DNA of 64,000 nucleotides. Source: Streptantibioticus ferralitis. GTDB taxonomy: Bacteria > Actinomycetota > Actinomycetes > Streptomycetales > Streptomycetaceae. A program made the translations under genes and the position numbers. Positions 24,615 through 33,150 of this stretch are shown here, one piece after another (position 1 is the stretch's first letter; the number at the start of each line of letters is the position of its first letter). The stretch spans positions 62,001 to 126,000 of the forward strand of contig NZ_JARHTQ010000015.1 in the NCBI RefSeq assembly GCF_029223525.1, read 5' to 3'. The notes beneath the pieces were generated by a model. It made no database searches and was not told the origin of the DNA. It saw only the letters and a program-made list of their open reading frames with translations.

Positions 24615-25067
24615 TCAGGGCTGGGGCGCATCGATTCCGTGGACGGGGTGGGCGGTTCCGGACCCGGTGACGGTCAGGGAGCCGATGCCGAGCAGGCCGA
24701 GGAGTTGGGGGTGTTGGTGGGCGGTGACCGTCACGGTCACGGTGTTGGCGGTGGCGGTGACCGTGCCGGTGTCGCCGGTGGAGGCCAGGAAGCGGGAGGC
24801 CAGCGCCCGGGCCTGATGGGGTACCAAGCGGACGGTGCCGTGCGCCCGGTAGGCTGCAAGATCGAGGGCTTGGGCTCCGGCTCGGGCCGCCTCTTGGGCT
24901 TCGCCGATGGCGCGGACCTTTGCGGCCAGTGCCAGGCCACCGTCCAGGACGAGGCCAGCGAACATGATCACGGCGACCACGATGATGACAAGGAAGGCGG
25001 TCACCTGGCCGCCGTCATCAGCGGGCAGTGTGCGCAAGCGAGCACTGAGACCGCGCGGGTATGTCAC
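24615..25067 (-). CDS. TadG-like pilus-assembly protein, locus 1
   Basis: Predicted 150 aa. The GTG at 25067 overlaps the upstream stop. It has an N-terminal 'DDGGQVTAFLVIIVVAVIMF' hydrophobic segment of the TadE/TadG type, with Phe instead of Glu at the +5 position. A helical stretch and a Thr/Val-rich beta C-terminus ('TVTVTVTAHQH') follow. TadG-like proteins are minor, surface-directed pilus components. It follows two TadE-like genes in an overlapping operon. Confidence 0.75.
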   Translation of the reverse strand: MTYPRGLSARLRTLPADDGGQVTAFLVIIVVAVIMFAGLVLDGGLALAAKVRAIGEAQEAARAGAQALDLAAYRAHGTVRLVPHQARALASRFLASTGDTGTVTATANTVTVTVTAHQHPQLLGLLGIGSLTVTGSGTAHPVHGIDAPQP

Positions 25068-25588
25068 GGACTCTCACCTCCCGCGGCGTTCGCCGTCACA
25101 GTGGTGCCGCGGTATAGATCAACTGGCGAGGCGAAGTGGGCGCTCAGTGTCATGGCGCCTGGGACCTGCAGCAGTGCCAGGTCATGCAGGTTGGCCGTGC
25201 AGGAGACGCTGACCGTCACGGTCGAGCCGGGCTGGAGGGTGCCGCTGGTGGCGACGTTCAGGGACTGGCAGGTCACGCCGGCGTCGCTGAGGGCAGTAGT
25301 GGCGGTGGAGCGTGCGTCTGCCGCAGCGTCGGCGGGGTTGCGGTCCGAACTGGCAGCGCGGGCTGCCTGGTGAGCGACGTCCTCGATCCGCAAGCGGGTG
25401 TCCGACAGGCGGCCGCAGTACACCAAGAACCACAGCAGCAGGATCAGGATGCCGATGCTGAGGACGAGTTCGACCGTTGCCGACCCGCGAGTGTCACCGC
25501 GCAGCTCGGCCCAACTGCGCAGGGCCTGGCGCCACCGCGGCAGCTCAGCCCGGTGTAGGTCGCGGGTGGTGCTGTCGGGTCGGGTCAT
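25064..25588 (-). CDS. TadE-family pseudopilin, locus 1 (second)
   Basis: Predicted 174 aa from the ATG at 25588, overlapping the preceding stop. The segment 'TRGSATVELVLSIGILILLL' is a TadE-type leader with Gly at -1 and Glu at +5, the prepilin-peptidase recognition pattern. The C-terminal domain has two Cys. TadE pseudopilins are needed for Flp pilus assembly (family knowledge). Confidence 0.8.
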   Translation of the reverse strand: MTRPDSTTRDLHRAELPRWRQALRSWAELRGDTRGSATVELVLSIGILILLLWFLVYCGRLSDTRLRIEDVAHQAARAASSDRNPADAAADARSTATTALSDAGVTCQSLNVATSGTLQPGSTVTVSVSCTANLHDLALLQVPGAMTLSAHFASPVDLYRGTTVTANAAGGESP

Positions 25589-26034
25589 GACGCCGCCTGG
25601 CCGGGCTTGAACTTCTCTGTGGGGCCTGCGGCTTGGGCGTGGACCGGAAGGTGCAGAAAGGGCACGACGCTGCTGGCCGTCCCGGAGATTCGGACCTCCG
25701 CTCGGTGTGTGTTCCGGGTGATGTCGATATGGGTGGTGTGCAGGGGTCCGTGGCCGAGCTGGTCGAGGGTGCGCTGAGCCTCCTGCTGGCCCGCCGCGGT
25801 GGTGCCGCCTTGGACGCGGGTGGCGGACAACGCGTTGGCAGCGGTGGCCTGGGCGATGTGGCTGGCGTGGAACCACAGGGCGGCCTGAGCGAGCAGCAGC
25901 ACCAACGTGAGCACGAGCGGCATGATTATTACCAACTCGGCGGTGACTTCTCCCCGCTCGTCCCGGCGCAGTTCGGCCAGGACACGCGCGGCAGTGCGAC
26001 CGTGCTGATGCGCGCTGGTCTCGATGGGCGGCAT
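25585..26034 (-). CDS. TadE-family pseudopilin, locus 1 (first)
   Basis: Predicted 149 aa. 'ERGEVTAELVIIMPLVLTLV' is a canonical cleavage region (Gly -1, Glu +5) plus hydrophobic helix. The rest is helical then beta-rich. It lies between the Flp pilin gene and the second TadE gene. The ribosome binding site is weak, so translation may depend on the upstream pilin gene. Confidence 0.8.
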   Translation of the reverse strand: MPPIETSAHQHGRTAARVLAELRRDERGEVTAELVIIMPLVLTLVLLLAQAALWFHASHIAQATAANALSATRVQGGTTAAGQQEAQRTLDQLGHGPLHTTHIDITRNTHRAEVRISGTASSVVPFLHLPVHAQAAGPTEKFKPGQAAS

Positions 26035-26047
26035 GACGGCATGCTGC

Positions 26048-26233
26048 TTATTGGAAGGTGACGCTCTTGGCGGCGGCGAGGATCTTGGGGCCGAACAGGG
26101 CGGTGATGGCCAGGGCGAGGGCGGCGAGGAACGCGATCCAGATGACGTGCTCGGTGGTCACGCCACGCTCGTCGTCCGCGAGGCCGCGCAGGGCGGACTC
26201 GATCCGGGCCCAAAGCGAAATCAACCTGGACAC
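26048..26233 (-). CDS. Flp-type major pilin, locus 1
   Basis: Predicted 61 aa from the GTG at 26233, chosen for GAAAGGAAG upstream; an ATG seven codons earlier would overlap that site. A short charged leader ends in 'DDERG', then 'VTTEHVIWIAFLAALALA'. Small size, position after TadC and the hydrophobic helix identify the Flp pilin. The conserved Glu falls at +4 rather than the usual +5. Confidence 0.75.
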   Translation of the reverse strand: MSRLISLWARIESALRGLADDERGVTTEHVIWIAFLAALALAITALFGPKILAAAKSVTFQ

Positions 26234-26250
26234 GATCGGCTTCCTTTCGA

Positions 26251-27144
26251 TCACAGGGAGGTGGTGATCTGGGTGAGGGCGGGATAGAAGACGAAGATGA
26301 TGAAGCCGAAGGCCATGAGCATGCCGGGCAGGGCCATCCGCTCGGTGGCGGCGTTGGCCTTGCCTTCAGCTTCGGTGCTGCTGCGGCTGCGCATCGCGGC
26401 GGCCTTCGCCGCCAGTGAGGCACGGACCTTGGCGCCTTCGGTGCCCGCCAGGGAGAGTGCGGCGGCCAGTTCGGACAGCTCGCTGACGTCCAGCTCGTCG
26501 CCGAGCTGTCCCAGGGTGGTCCATGGGGAGGTGCGGGTCAGGCGGGCGGTGCTCAGCGCCCGCCGCAGTTGCTGGAACGACCAGCCCTGTCCTACCTCGA
26601 CGGCGTCGGAGAGGGCGCCGTCGACTCCGGAGCCTCCGGCGAGCAGGATGTGGATCAGGCCCAGGTAGGCGCTCAGAGCGTGGCGGAAGGCAGTCCGTCG
26701 CCGGTCGGCCTCGGCTCGCACGGTGGCATCCGGCAGCAGGAAACCGCCGACCGCGCAGGCCAGCGATCCACCGAGCGGCACCGCCCACGGCAGCGGTCGA
26801 CCTCCCAGGACGAGGACCAGGGCGAGCGCGGCAGGCAGCAGGAGTCCGGTGAGCGCGAGCGCCGCTTTCTCCGCCAGGTGCGTGTCCGCAGAGCGTTCAG
26901 CGACGGCCAGGTCCTGGCGCACGCTCCGGGTGGGCAGCCCCAAAGCGCGCAGCCACCCGGTGAAGGGCGCGCCCGTCCGCACTGCCCAACCGCCCTGACT
27001 GATGGTCAGCAGCGGCGGGGGTGCGGGGGTGGTGTTCAGCCGGGACATCAGCGTGGACAGGTGCGGCCGGGGCGGCATGAGCCAGACGGCCAGCGCCCAC
27101 AGGCCCAAGCCGATACCTGCGGCCAGCAGCATCAACACGATCAC
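26251..27144 (-). CDS. tadC: TadC-like inner-membrane platform protein, locus 1
   Basis: Predicted 297 aa from the GTG at 27144, which overlaps the TadB stop (GTGA) and has AGGAGGTG upstream. It has an N-terminal helix, a helix pair near the middle, a T2SSF (GspF) cytoplasmic domain ('LLAGGSGVDGALSDAVEVGQ', 'LGQLGDELDVSELSELAAAL') and a C-terminal helix. It pairs with TadB to form the membrane platform that couples TadA ATP hydrolysis to pilin movement. Confidence 0.85.
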   Translation of the reverse strand: MIVLMLLAAGIGLGLWALAVWLMPPRPHLSTLMSRLNTTPAPPPLLTISQGGWAVRTGAPFTGWLRALGLPTRSVRQDLAVAERSADTHLAEKAALALTGLLLPAALALVLVLGGRPLPWAVPLGGSLACAVGGFLLPDATVRAEADRRRTAFRHALSAYLGLIHILLAGGSGVDGALSDAVEVGQGWSFQQLRRALSTARLTRTSPWTTLGQLGDELDVSELSELAAALSLAGTEGAKVRASLAAKAAAMRSRSSTEAEGKANAATERMALPGMLMAFGFIIFVFYPALTQITTSL

Positions 27145-28055
27145 GGGGACACCTCCTGACCGGCGGCGTCGCCTCGCCCAGCGGTGCTGGAGATGGCGTC
27201 CCATCCGGTCAGGAACCGGTCGGGTTCCTCCAGGCGGGCCATCCGGCGCAGCCAGATGAACGCCACGGTGAACAGGGCCCCGATGACCAGCAGGACGAGT
27301 TGGCCCGTCGCCGAGTCGTAGGGGCGTAGGAAGGTGGGGTTGAGCAGGATCAGGCCGCTGGCGAACGACAAGGTGGTGATGACCACGACGCGCATGGTGG
27401 TGCGGGTGCGGGCGCGGCTGGCCTCCACGCGCTGGCGCATCTCGACCTGAGCACGAGCGGTAGCCGCCAGCTCACCGAGAAGGGAGGCCAGTTGGCGGGC
27501 TTGGTGCTCGGAAGCGAGGATCAGCGCGGCAATTACCAGGTCGGCGCTCGGGTCGGCCAGATCGTCCGCGAGGTGACGCAGGGACGGGGCCAGGCGCTCG
27601 CCGCGCTCCAGCCGCTCGGCCAACTCCTCGATCTGCGGGCGAATCGCCTTTGGTGCGGTGCGCGCGGTAGCCAGGATCGTCTGCTCCAAGCCCGCCGCGG
27701 CAGCCAGGGTGTCGCGCAGCATCTCCGTCCACCCGGCGATGCCCTCGATCCGGGCGGTGCGTTCCTGCTCGCCGGAAGTCGATCCGAGGATGCGCGGAAG
27801 GCTCCAGGCGGCCATGGCCGCCAGCAACCCTCCGACCACCCATCCGGTGACTGCACCGATCAGGAGCCCAACGGCTCCCGCCAAGGCCAGCCAGCGCCCC
27901 AGATGCCGCCGCCCACGAACTTCCCTCACGCCTGGCCAGCGGCGTATCGCAGGTTGGTCAGCGTTTGAGCTGGTACGCCAGGCGCGGAACAACACCAGCA
28001 GACCGACACCAACTCCCAGTCCGCACAGGCCCAGTAGGGCGACGAAGCCGTTCAT
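27141..28055 (-). CDS. tadB: TadB-like inner-membrane platform protein, locus 1
   Basis: Predicted 304 aa; the ATG at 28055 overlaps the TadA stop. A T2SSF domain ('TEMLRDTLAAAAGLEQTILA', 'LADDLADPSADLVIAALILA') lies between N-terminal helices (about 5-24, 60-90) and a C-terminal helix pair. Partner of TadC in the pilus export platform. The 'MRQRVEASRARTRTTMRVVV' region is typical of the family. Confidence 0.85.
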   Translation of the reverse strand: MNGFVALLGLCGLGVGVGLLVLFRAWRTSSNADQPAIRRWPGVREVRGRRHLGRWLALAGAVGLLIGAVTGWVVGGLLAAMAAWSLPRILGSTSGEQERTARIEGIAGWTEMLRDTLAAAAGLEQTILATARTAPKAIRPQIEELAERLERGERLAPSLRHLADDLADPSADLVIAALILASEHQARQLASLLGELAATARAQVEMRQRVEASRARTRTTMRVVVITTLSFASGLILLNPTFLRPYDSATGQLVLLVIGALFTVAFIWLRRMARLEEPDRFLTGWDAISSTAGRGDAAGQEVSP

Positions 28056-29503
28056 CCGCGCCACCACCACTCCGGGCGCTGCACCAGGTCGGCGTCGAAG
28101 CCGGCAGCCATCAATTCCTGGACGGTCTCGGAGCGCAGTGGCACACCCGGTACGGCGCGTAGGTCAGGTCCCGGCCGGAAGACCTCGTTGGAGACGATCT
28201 GCTTGTCGTCCGCGTCGACCACTTCCCGGATCGAGGACACCACGCGTTTGCTCGTCTGGCTACGTGGTTTGTCGAGGTGGATCACGAAGTCGAGGGCGGC
28301 TGCGACCAGCAGGTTGGTGGCCTCCAGCGGGAGCCGTTCGGGGCCTTGGACGGCGTAGGCGGCCAGCTTGGTGAACGCGCCGTGGCTGGTCGAGGCGTGC
28401 AAGGTGGCCATGGAGCCGTCGTTGCCCTGGGTCATCGCGTTGCACATCGGAATCACTTCCGGTCCGCGGACCTCGCCGACGATGACCCGGTCCGGGGACA
28501 TCCGCAGCGCCCAGCGCACCAACTCGGACTGGCTCACGGCTCCTTGGCCTTCGATGTTCGCCTCGCGGGCCTGCATCGCGACCACATCCGGGTGGGCGTC
28601 GCCGTCGGCGTCCAGACCGAGTTCGAAGGTGTCCTCGATGGTGACCAGCCGCTCCCAGGGCGGGATCTCGGCGGCCAGGGCGCGCAGCATCGTGGTCTTG
28701 CCGATCGCGGTTCCCCCGGTGACGAGCACGTTCTTGCGTGCGCGGACGATCGCGCCGAGCAGGGATTCCAAGACGGGGTCGATGGTGCCCATCTGTCGCA
28801 ACTGGGCGAGGGTGATCTTGGTGTAGCGGTGGCGGCGGATCGACACCGACGGGCGCGTGGTGACCGCCATGACTGCGAAGACGCGTTCCCCGGAGGGGAG
28901 TTGGAAGTTCACGCCGGGGCTGCCGCGGTCGAAGCGGCGCTCCTCAACGCCCGCGTGCGCGGCCAGGTCCCGGATCAGTTGGATGAGCTCGGTATCCGAG
29001 CCGACCACCGGGGGTAGCTGTTCGCGGTGGCCGTCGGCGTAGCGGACGAAGACCCGTTCGCCGTTGATGTTGATGTTCTCGATCTCCGGGTTACGCAGCA
29101 GGGGCTCCAGTCCGGCCAAGCCGAAGACCTCGTCCAGCACTGAGGCGATCACCTGCTGCTCGACCTCCGGCGTCACCACGCCTCCACCGCGGGTCAGCTG
29201 CTGATGAGCATGGGATTCGGCGGCATCCGCCAAGATCGCCTCTGCTTCGACGCGCCGTTGCTGAGGTGTCATCGGCGGGCGGCCGGCGTCCTCCTCCGCC
29301 CGGATCCGCTGCGACAGCCGCACGGACAACTGCTGGCGCAGGTGCCTCCGCAGCAGTTCCGCGGGCGAGTCCACCGGGAGCCCGGCACCAGCCAGGTCAT
29401 CCGGTCCCGGCAATCGGACCCCCTCCTGACGGCGCCAGCCGGAGTCCTGGACCTTGATCACACCGCCCTGTGGCAGGGCACGGTTGTTGCTCGGCTGGTT
29501 CAT
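28052..29503 (-). CDS. tadA: TadA/CpaF-type pilus assembly ATPase, locus 1
   Basis: Predicted 483 aa; start overlaps the TadZ stop (ATGA). Secretion-ATPase features are complete: N-terminal helical domain, 'NININGERVFVRYADG', Walker A 'GGTAIGKTT' near residue 265, an Asp-box glutamate in 'TIEDTFELGL', and 'RVIVGEVRGPEVIPM' with 'GNDGSMATLHA'. It powers Flp pilus assembly at the cytoplasmic face of the TadB/TadC platform. Confidence 0.92.
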   Translation of the reverse strand: MNQPSNNRALPQGGVIKVQDSGWRRQEGVRLPGPDDLAGAGLPVDSPAELLRRHLRQQLSVRLSQRIRAEEDAGRPPMTPQQRRVEAEAILADAAESHAHQQLTRGGGVVTPEVEQQVIASVLDEVFGLAGLEPLLRNPEIENININGERVFVRYADGHREQLPPVVGSDTELIQLIRDLAAHAGVEERRFDRGSPGVNFQLPSGERVFAVMAVTTRPSVSIRRHRYTKITLAQLRQMGTIDPVLESLLGAIVRARKNVLVTGGTAIGKTTMLRALAAEIPPWERLVTIEDTFELGLDADGDAHPDVVAMQAREANIEGQGAVSQSELVRWALRMSPDRVIVGEVRGPEVIPMCNAMTQGNDGSMATLHASTSHGAFTKLAAYAVQGPERLPLEATNLLVAAALDFVIHLDKPRSQTSKRVVSSIREVVDADDKQIVSNEVFRPGPDLRAVPGVPLRSETVQELMAAGFDADLVQRPEWWWRG

Positions 29504-30339
29504 CGCGGGACCCCGTTCGGCGACGCGGCGGGCGCGCTGGCCCAGAACTGTTGATGTCCGAGCGGGCTTGGTGGGGGTGCATAGCCGGGCGCCCCGCGGT
29601 TGTTCGATACGAGGGCTTCGGCCTGTGCGTGGTAGGCGATGGCTGCGGCGAGGTCGACCATGGCTCGCCCGAGCAGCGAGCGCGCAGGAGCAGACCGCCT
29701 ACTGGTCTCCCCGCCGAGGACAGCTGCGCCCCTCGGGTCGTACGGGAGGCGCCCGATCACCGGAATACCCAAGGTCTGAGACACCTCGGTGGTCGGGTAG
29801 CCGTCGCCGACCAGGACGAAGCATGGCCTGGGCGACCACCGCGCCGCGGCCGACAGCCGGGTGGCTACGTGGGACAGGGCATCATCACGGGCACGGGACA
29901 GCAGCACCATCACATCGGCCACCCGTAGGACGGCCATAGCCAGGGAATCGGTGTCGATCCGGCCGCAATCCGCGATCACCACGGTGCCCGCCCGATCCGC
30001 GGCCCGGCGCAGCACAGACGCCTGTCGCCCGGTGATCTCCCCCAGCGCCGCGCACGCCTGCACCGCACCAGCCGGGCCGATCACTACGGGCAGGCCGCCG
30101 GGCAGCCGCTGAGTGTGCTGCCACACCAGTCCCGGCTCCGTAGACCTGCGCGCGGCAGCCGCCATGCTCACCAGCCCTGGCGAGGTCTCCAGACGGAACC
30201 GAGCCAACAGGTCACCTCCGGCAGGGTCACACTCCACGACCACCGGCTGCTCCCCCGACGGCCAGCGAGCCGCCAGTCCCAAGGCCGTGGTTGTCACCCC
30301 TGGCGAGCCCTTCAAGCTGCACAGCGCGACCAGCGTCAT
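29500..30339 (-). CDS. TadZ/CpaE-like MinD-family ATPase, locus 1
   Basis: Predicted 279 aa. A deviant Walker motif 'KGSPGVTTTALGLA' at residues 10-23, 'VVECDPAGGDL' and 'VIADCGRIDTDSLAMAVLRV' place it in the MinD/ParA group. TadZ proteins localise the pilus machine at the pole. The C-terminus is Pro/Ala-rich. Both ends overlap neighbours by four bases. Confidence 0.85.
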   Translation of the reverse strand: MTLVALCSLKGSPGVTTTALGLAARWPSGEQPVVVECDPAGGDLLARFRLETSPGLVSMAAAARRSTEPGLVWQHTQRLPGGLPVVIGPAGAVQACAALGEITGRQASVLRRAADRAGTVVIADCGRIDTDSLAMAVLRVADVMVLLSRARDDALSHVATRLSAAARWSPRPCFVLVGDGYPTTEVSQTLGIPVIGRLPYDPRGAAVLGGETSRRSAPARSLLGRAMVDLAAAIAYHAQAEALVSNNRGAPGYAPPPSPLGHQQFWASAPAASPNGVPR

Positions 30340-31058
30340 TGCCCGCTCCCGTTCACTTCGACCACGCTGATCTGCCCCGTCGGCGCCGCAGCCAACTGGC
30401 GGGCGTCACTGGAGGCCATCTGCAGCGCGACCACCGTGGTCTGCGCCGTCGTGTCGGTCTGGACCGCGGTGACCGTCGCGCTCCACGACGAAGTCGACGA
30501 CGTTGAAGACGAGGATGCACCTGTGGCCGCGTTGCCGTTCGAGGACATCACAACCGTCACCCGGTTCCCCGGCTGCAGGCCGGGCGGAAACTGACCGGCC
30601 TTCAACCCCACAGCGGCCACCGCCTGCCCCGCAGGAGGAACCTGTGCCGCTCCCAGCACGTCGCGCGTCAGCAGTGCCCCGGCCGGCAGGCTGTAGGCGA
30701 GCGGGCGCCCCTCCACCGACGACAGCGACCGGGCCGGGATCACCTCCAGACCACTGTGCGCCGACATGCTCACCTCGCGCACATCCTGCGCGGTCAGCAC
30801 CTGGCCAACCGTGACGGGACGCGCGAGCGCCAACACCGCCTCGCGCTGACCCAGCTGCGTTCCCGCCACCACGCCGCCGGTCGCACAGCCGAGCACCAGC
30901 AGCACGCCCACCAACAGGTAGGGCACCCGACGGTGCCGGGGTACACCGGTCATCCGCGCCGGAGCCCGGCCATCCTTACCTCGCGCGACCCAACCGCTCG
31001 GCGGCAAGGCGCCGGACGGCGTCACCGGATCCGGGTGCGCGGGCACACGGGTACTCAC
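30336..31058 (-). CDS. CpaB/RcpC-like SAF-domain protein, locus 1
   Basis: Predicted 240 aa from the GTG at 31058, which has GGGAGGTGG upstream; longer frames lack a site. One N-terminal helix ('YLLVGVLLVLGCATGGVVAG') is followed by a SAF domain ('VTVGQVLTAQDVREVSMSAH') and an RcpC-like region ('GLKAGQFPPGLQPGNRVTVV'). In Gram-negatives CpaB works with the secretin. In this monoderm the extracellular domain may act in the cell wall. First gene of the overlapping core operon. Confidence 0.85.
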   Translation of the reverse strand: MSTRVPAHPDPVTPSGALPPSGWVARGKDGRAPARMTGVPRHRRVPYLLVGVLLVLGCATGGVVAGTQLGQREAVLALARPVTVGQVLTAQDVREVSMSAHSGLEVIPARSLSSVEGRPLAYSLPAGALLTRDVLGAAQVPPAGQAVAAVGLKAGQFPPGLQPGNRVTVVMSSNGNAATGASSSSTSSTSSWSATVTAVQTDTTAQTTVVALQMASSDARQLAAAPTGQISVVEVNGSGQ

Positions 31059-31181
31059 TACTGCCACCTCCCGGGCACAGGAGTGCTCAGCACCGCGCCC
31101 TCGACGCGGCGAACATGATCGTCTTTGTGTGGTTGTCGCCGTCCCCATCCCGCCCTCACATGGCGGGATGGAACACGGCCG

Positions 31182-32252
31182 TCAGCTTCCGGAGTTCAGA
31201 GCCTGGCTCTCAGCCACGCGGAAAGCCGCATTCGATGTGGTCGTCATGTCGGGGAACGCTCCGGCCTGACCCGCGCCGGACCAGGTCACCGTCCAGTGCA
31301 CCGTGGCCGAGACCGCGTACGCCTGGCCCGGCTGCCCCGCCGACGACGAGCGATAGGTGTAACCACAAGTCGGAGACGAACTCTTCGGACTCCCACTCGC
31401 GCTGAATGGCGTTCCGGGGCCCTTGCACGTCACGGTGCGGCCATCGCCCATCGTCCACGTGACCGAAGTCGGCCGGGCCGTCGCGGTCACCGAAACCCCC
31501 GGCACCGACGCCGTCGCCGACACCGGCCCCCAGCTGCCACGGTCCAGCCACAACCAGGTCGGAAGGTTCACCAGCTGCTCGCCGGCCGGGTTCGCCTCGA
31601 TCCGCGGCGACGGCAACCCCAACTGGTTGCGCGCGACCTGCGCCAGCTGCGCCGGAGATGGCCGGGCGGGTCCACCGCCCTGCGGACCGTTCTGAATCCA
31701 CACCGGTGGCCGGTAAACAGCATCATGCACGCCCTGGCCGGTGCACTTGTACACGTACCACGCCCCCGACTGGCCCGAATTCGGATCAGCCACCTGCGTC
31801 ACCGGCGCCAACTGTGAGCCAGGGTGGAAGACGGCAGCCACGACGACCGGAGTCCGGTTGGCCGGAGGCTGGATGTACGCCGTAGTCGCAACCCCCGGTG
31901 GCGGCTTGTAGTCGCTGGGCTGGTACGAGCAGTTCAGGTTGGGGTTCGGGTTGTACGGGGCGGCATCACCGCCGCCACCGCCACCGCCACCGCCACCGCC
32001 ACCGCCACCGCCACCGCCACCGCCAACGTTTCCCCCTCCGGAGGAACCACTGCCACCTCCGTGGCTAGGCGCGCTGGGGTGAGCCCCATTGCCCGCGCCC
32101 AACTGACATGCAGGCGACGGTATCTGGGAACAGTCCACCGAGCCCCAGCCGTCGCCGCTCGGGCCTCCATCGGCGAAGGCGGAACCCGCGCCGACCACTA
32201 TCGCTGCCACGGCCACGCCTGGCACCACTATCGCGCGCTTCAGTTTCCGCAT
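31182..32252 (-). CDS. Secreted protein with long polyglycine linker, Tad locus 1
   Basis: Predicted 356 aa with a signal peptide ('VVPGVAVAAIVVGAGSAFAD'). A Ser/Gly region contains an uninterrupted run of about 20 Gly, then a beta-rich C-terminal domain with paired Cys ('TVTCKGPGT', 'PTCGYTYRS'). The C-terminal half ('NLPTWLWLDRGSWGPVSATA') is similar to the protein at 50934-51962 in locus 2. It is likely a wall-exposed accessory of the pilus. Overlaps the upstream lipoprotein gene by 13 bases. Confidence 0.75.
   Translation of the reverse strand: MRKLKRAIVVPGVAVAAIVVGAGSAFADGGPSGDGWGSVDCSQIPSPACQLGAGNGAHPSAPSHGGGSGSSGGGNVGGGGGGGGGGGGGGGGGGGDAAPYNPNPNLNCSYQPSDYKPPPGVATTAYIQPPANRTPVVVAAVFHPGSQLAPVTQVADPNSGQSGAWYVYKCTGQGVHDAVYRPPVWIQNGPQGGGPARPSPAQLAQVARNQLGLPSPRIEANPAGEQLVNLPTWLWLDRGSWGPVSATASVPGVSVTATARPTSVTWTMGDGRTVTCKGPGTPFSASGSPKSSSPTCGYTYRSSSAGQPGQAYAVSATVHWTVTWSGAGQAGAFPDMTTTSNAAFRVAESQALNSGS
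31968..32033. repeat. CCACCG hexanucleotide tandem repeat
   Basis: About ten CCACCG units in a row inside the secreted-protein gene encode the polyglycine linker on the minus strand. Unit gain or loss changes the linker by two residues without shifting frame. Confidence 0.85.
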
Positions 32253-32830
32253 GTCCCCAGCCCCCGGACCGCGAAGCTCGTGACCTTCCACGCGCCATCG
32301 GACTGCTTCTGGACCTCGGCGGTGATCGCGCGGTGGCCGCCCGCGCCGCCGTAGCGTTGATCCGTGGAAGCGCGGTACTTCAGCCAGTGCGTGGAGTCGC
32401 CGCAGTCGGAGATCACCACGGTCGTCGGATTCGTAGGCGGAGACGCCGATGTCACGGTTGGACTGTTCTTCGGCGTGCCCTTGGTCACCAGGCCGTTGAG
32501 ATGGTCCGCGTACAGACCACGAGAGATCACCGACAGCGCGTCGCCCATCGCGTACTGCGCCAAGATCGGAGACTGCCAATCTGAAGTGGTCCCGGCCTGC
32601 GCCATGTCCCGCCACATCCCCAGGTACGCGACTGTGGCTTGACTGCGCGCCACATCCACCGCCGAACCAGACGACGGGTCCGAGGCAGACGCACTCGGCG
32701 CTCCGCTCGCCCCAGGAGCGGAATTACCTGTTCCGGATGAACCGCACGCCACCACAGCCAAAGCCGCGGCGACCCCATAGACCGCCCACCCCACTCCCCG
32801 TCCCCCGGGCCTCCCTGTCTCTAACGCCAC
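32240..32830 (-). CDS. Tad-associated lipoprotein, locus 1
   Basis: Predicted 196 aa from the GTG at 32830, with GGGGTGAT upstream. A signal peptide ends in the lipobox 'LAVVAC', then a Ser/Ala/Gly linker and a globular domain ('YLGMWRDMAQAGTTSDWQSP', 'WLKYRASTDQRYGGAGGHRA'). It resembles the locus 2 lipoprotein (50308-50949) in size, layout and position next to the secreted protein. Function unknown; surface anchoring of the pilus is an inference. Confidence 0.75.
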   Translation of the reverse strand: MALETGRPGGRGVGWAVYGVAAALAVVACGSSGTGNSAPGASGAPSASASDPSSGSAVDVARSQATVAYLGMWRDMAQAGTTSDWQSPILAQYAMGDALSVISRGLYADHLNGLVTKGTPKNSPTVTSASPPTNPTTVVISDCGDSTHWLKYRASTDQRYGGAGGHRAITAEVQKQSDGAWKVTSFAVRGLGTCGN

Positions 32831-33150
32831 GCTCACATCACCCCAAGAACGAGACTTGACGTACGCACCCAGACTGCAGGCATACCCACGTTTACCCCCT
32901 ACTCCCGCTCCTACTGCAAGGTGTGTACGCATATGCCAAGGGGCTAACACCAAAGCGCAAGCGGATGTATACGAGCAAACCGGACGCGACTTGGGGCGGT
33001 GCTTACAGAAGTGACGCAGGATGTATAGGGCCGCCACCTCTGGCTGCGCGGTAGCGTCAAGAGCCCGAGTACCGCATCGCCCCGCCCAACGTGCCAACCA
33101 GTCACAACCGGCAGGCGGAGTTTGCGGTTTCGCCAGATTGACGGTGATTC
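32831..33150. other. Divergent promoter region
   Basis: A 320-bp gap between the minus-strand Tad locus 1 and the plus-strand prepilin peptidase. It is less GC-rich, with several TATAC-type stretches near 32970-33020 that may be promoter elements. No gene supported. Confidence 0.4.

Noticed and set aside
31966-32033. CCACCG tract as a CRISPR-like array
   Set aside because: Units are 6 bp with no spacers; it is a coding microsatellite for polyglycine.
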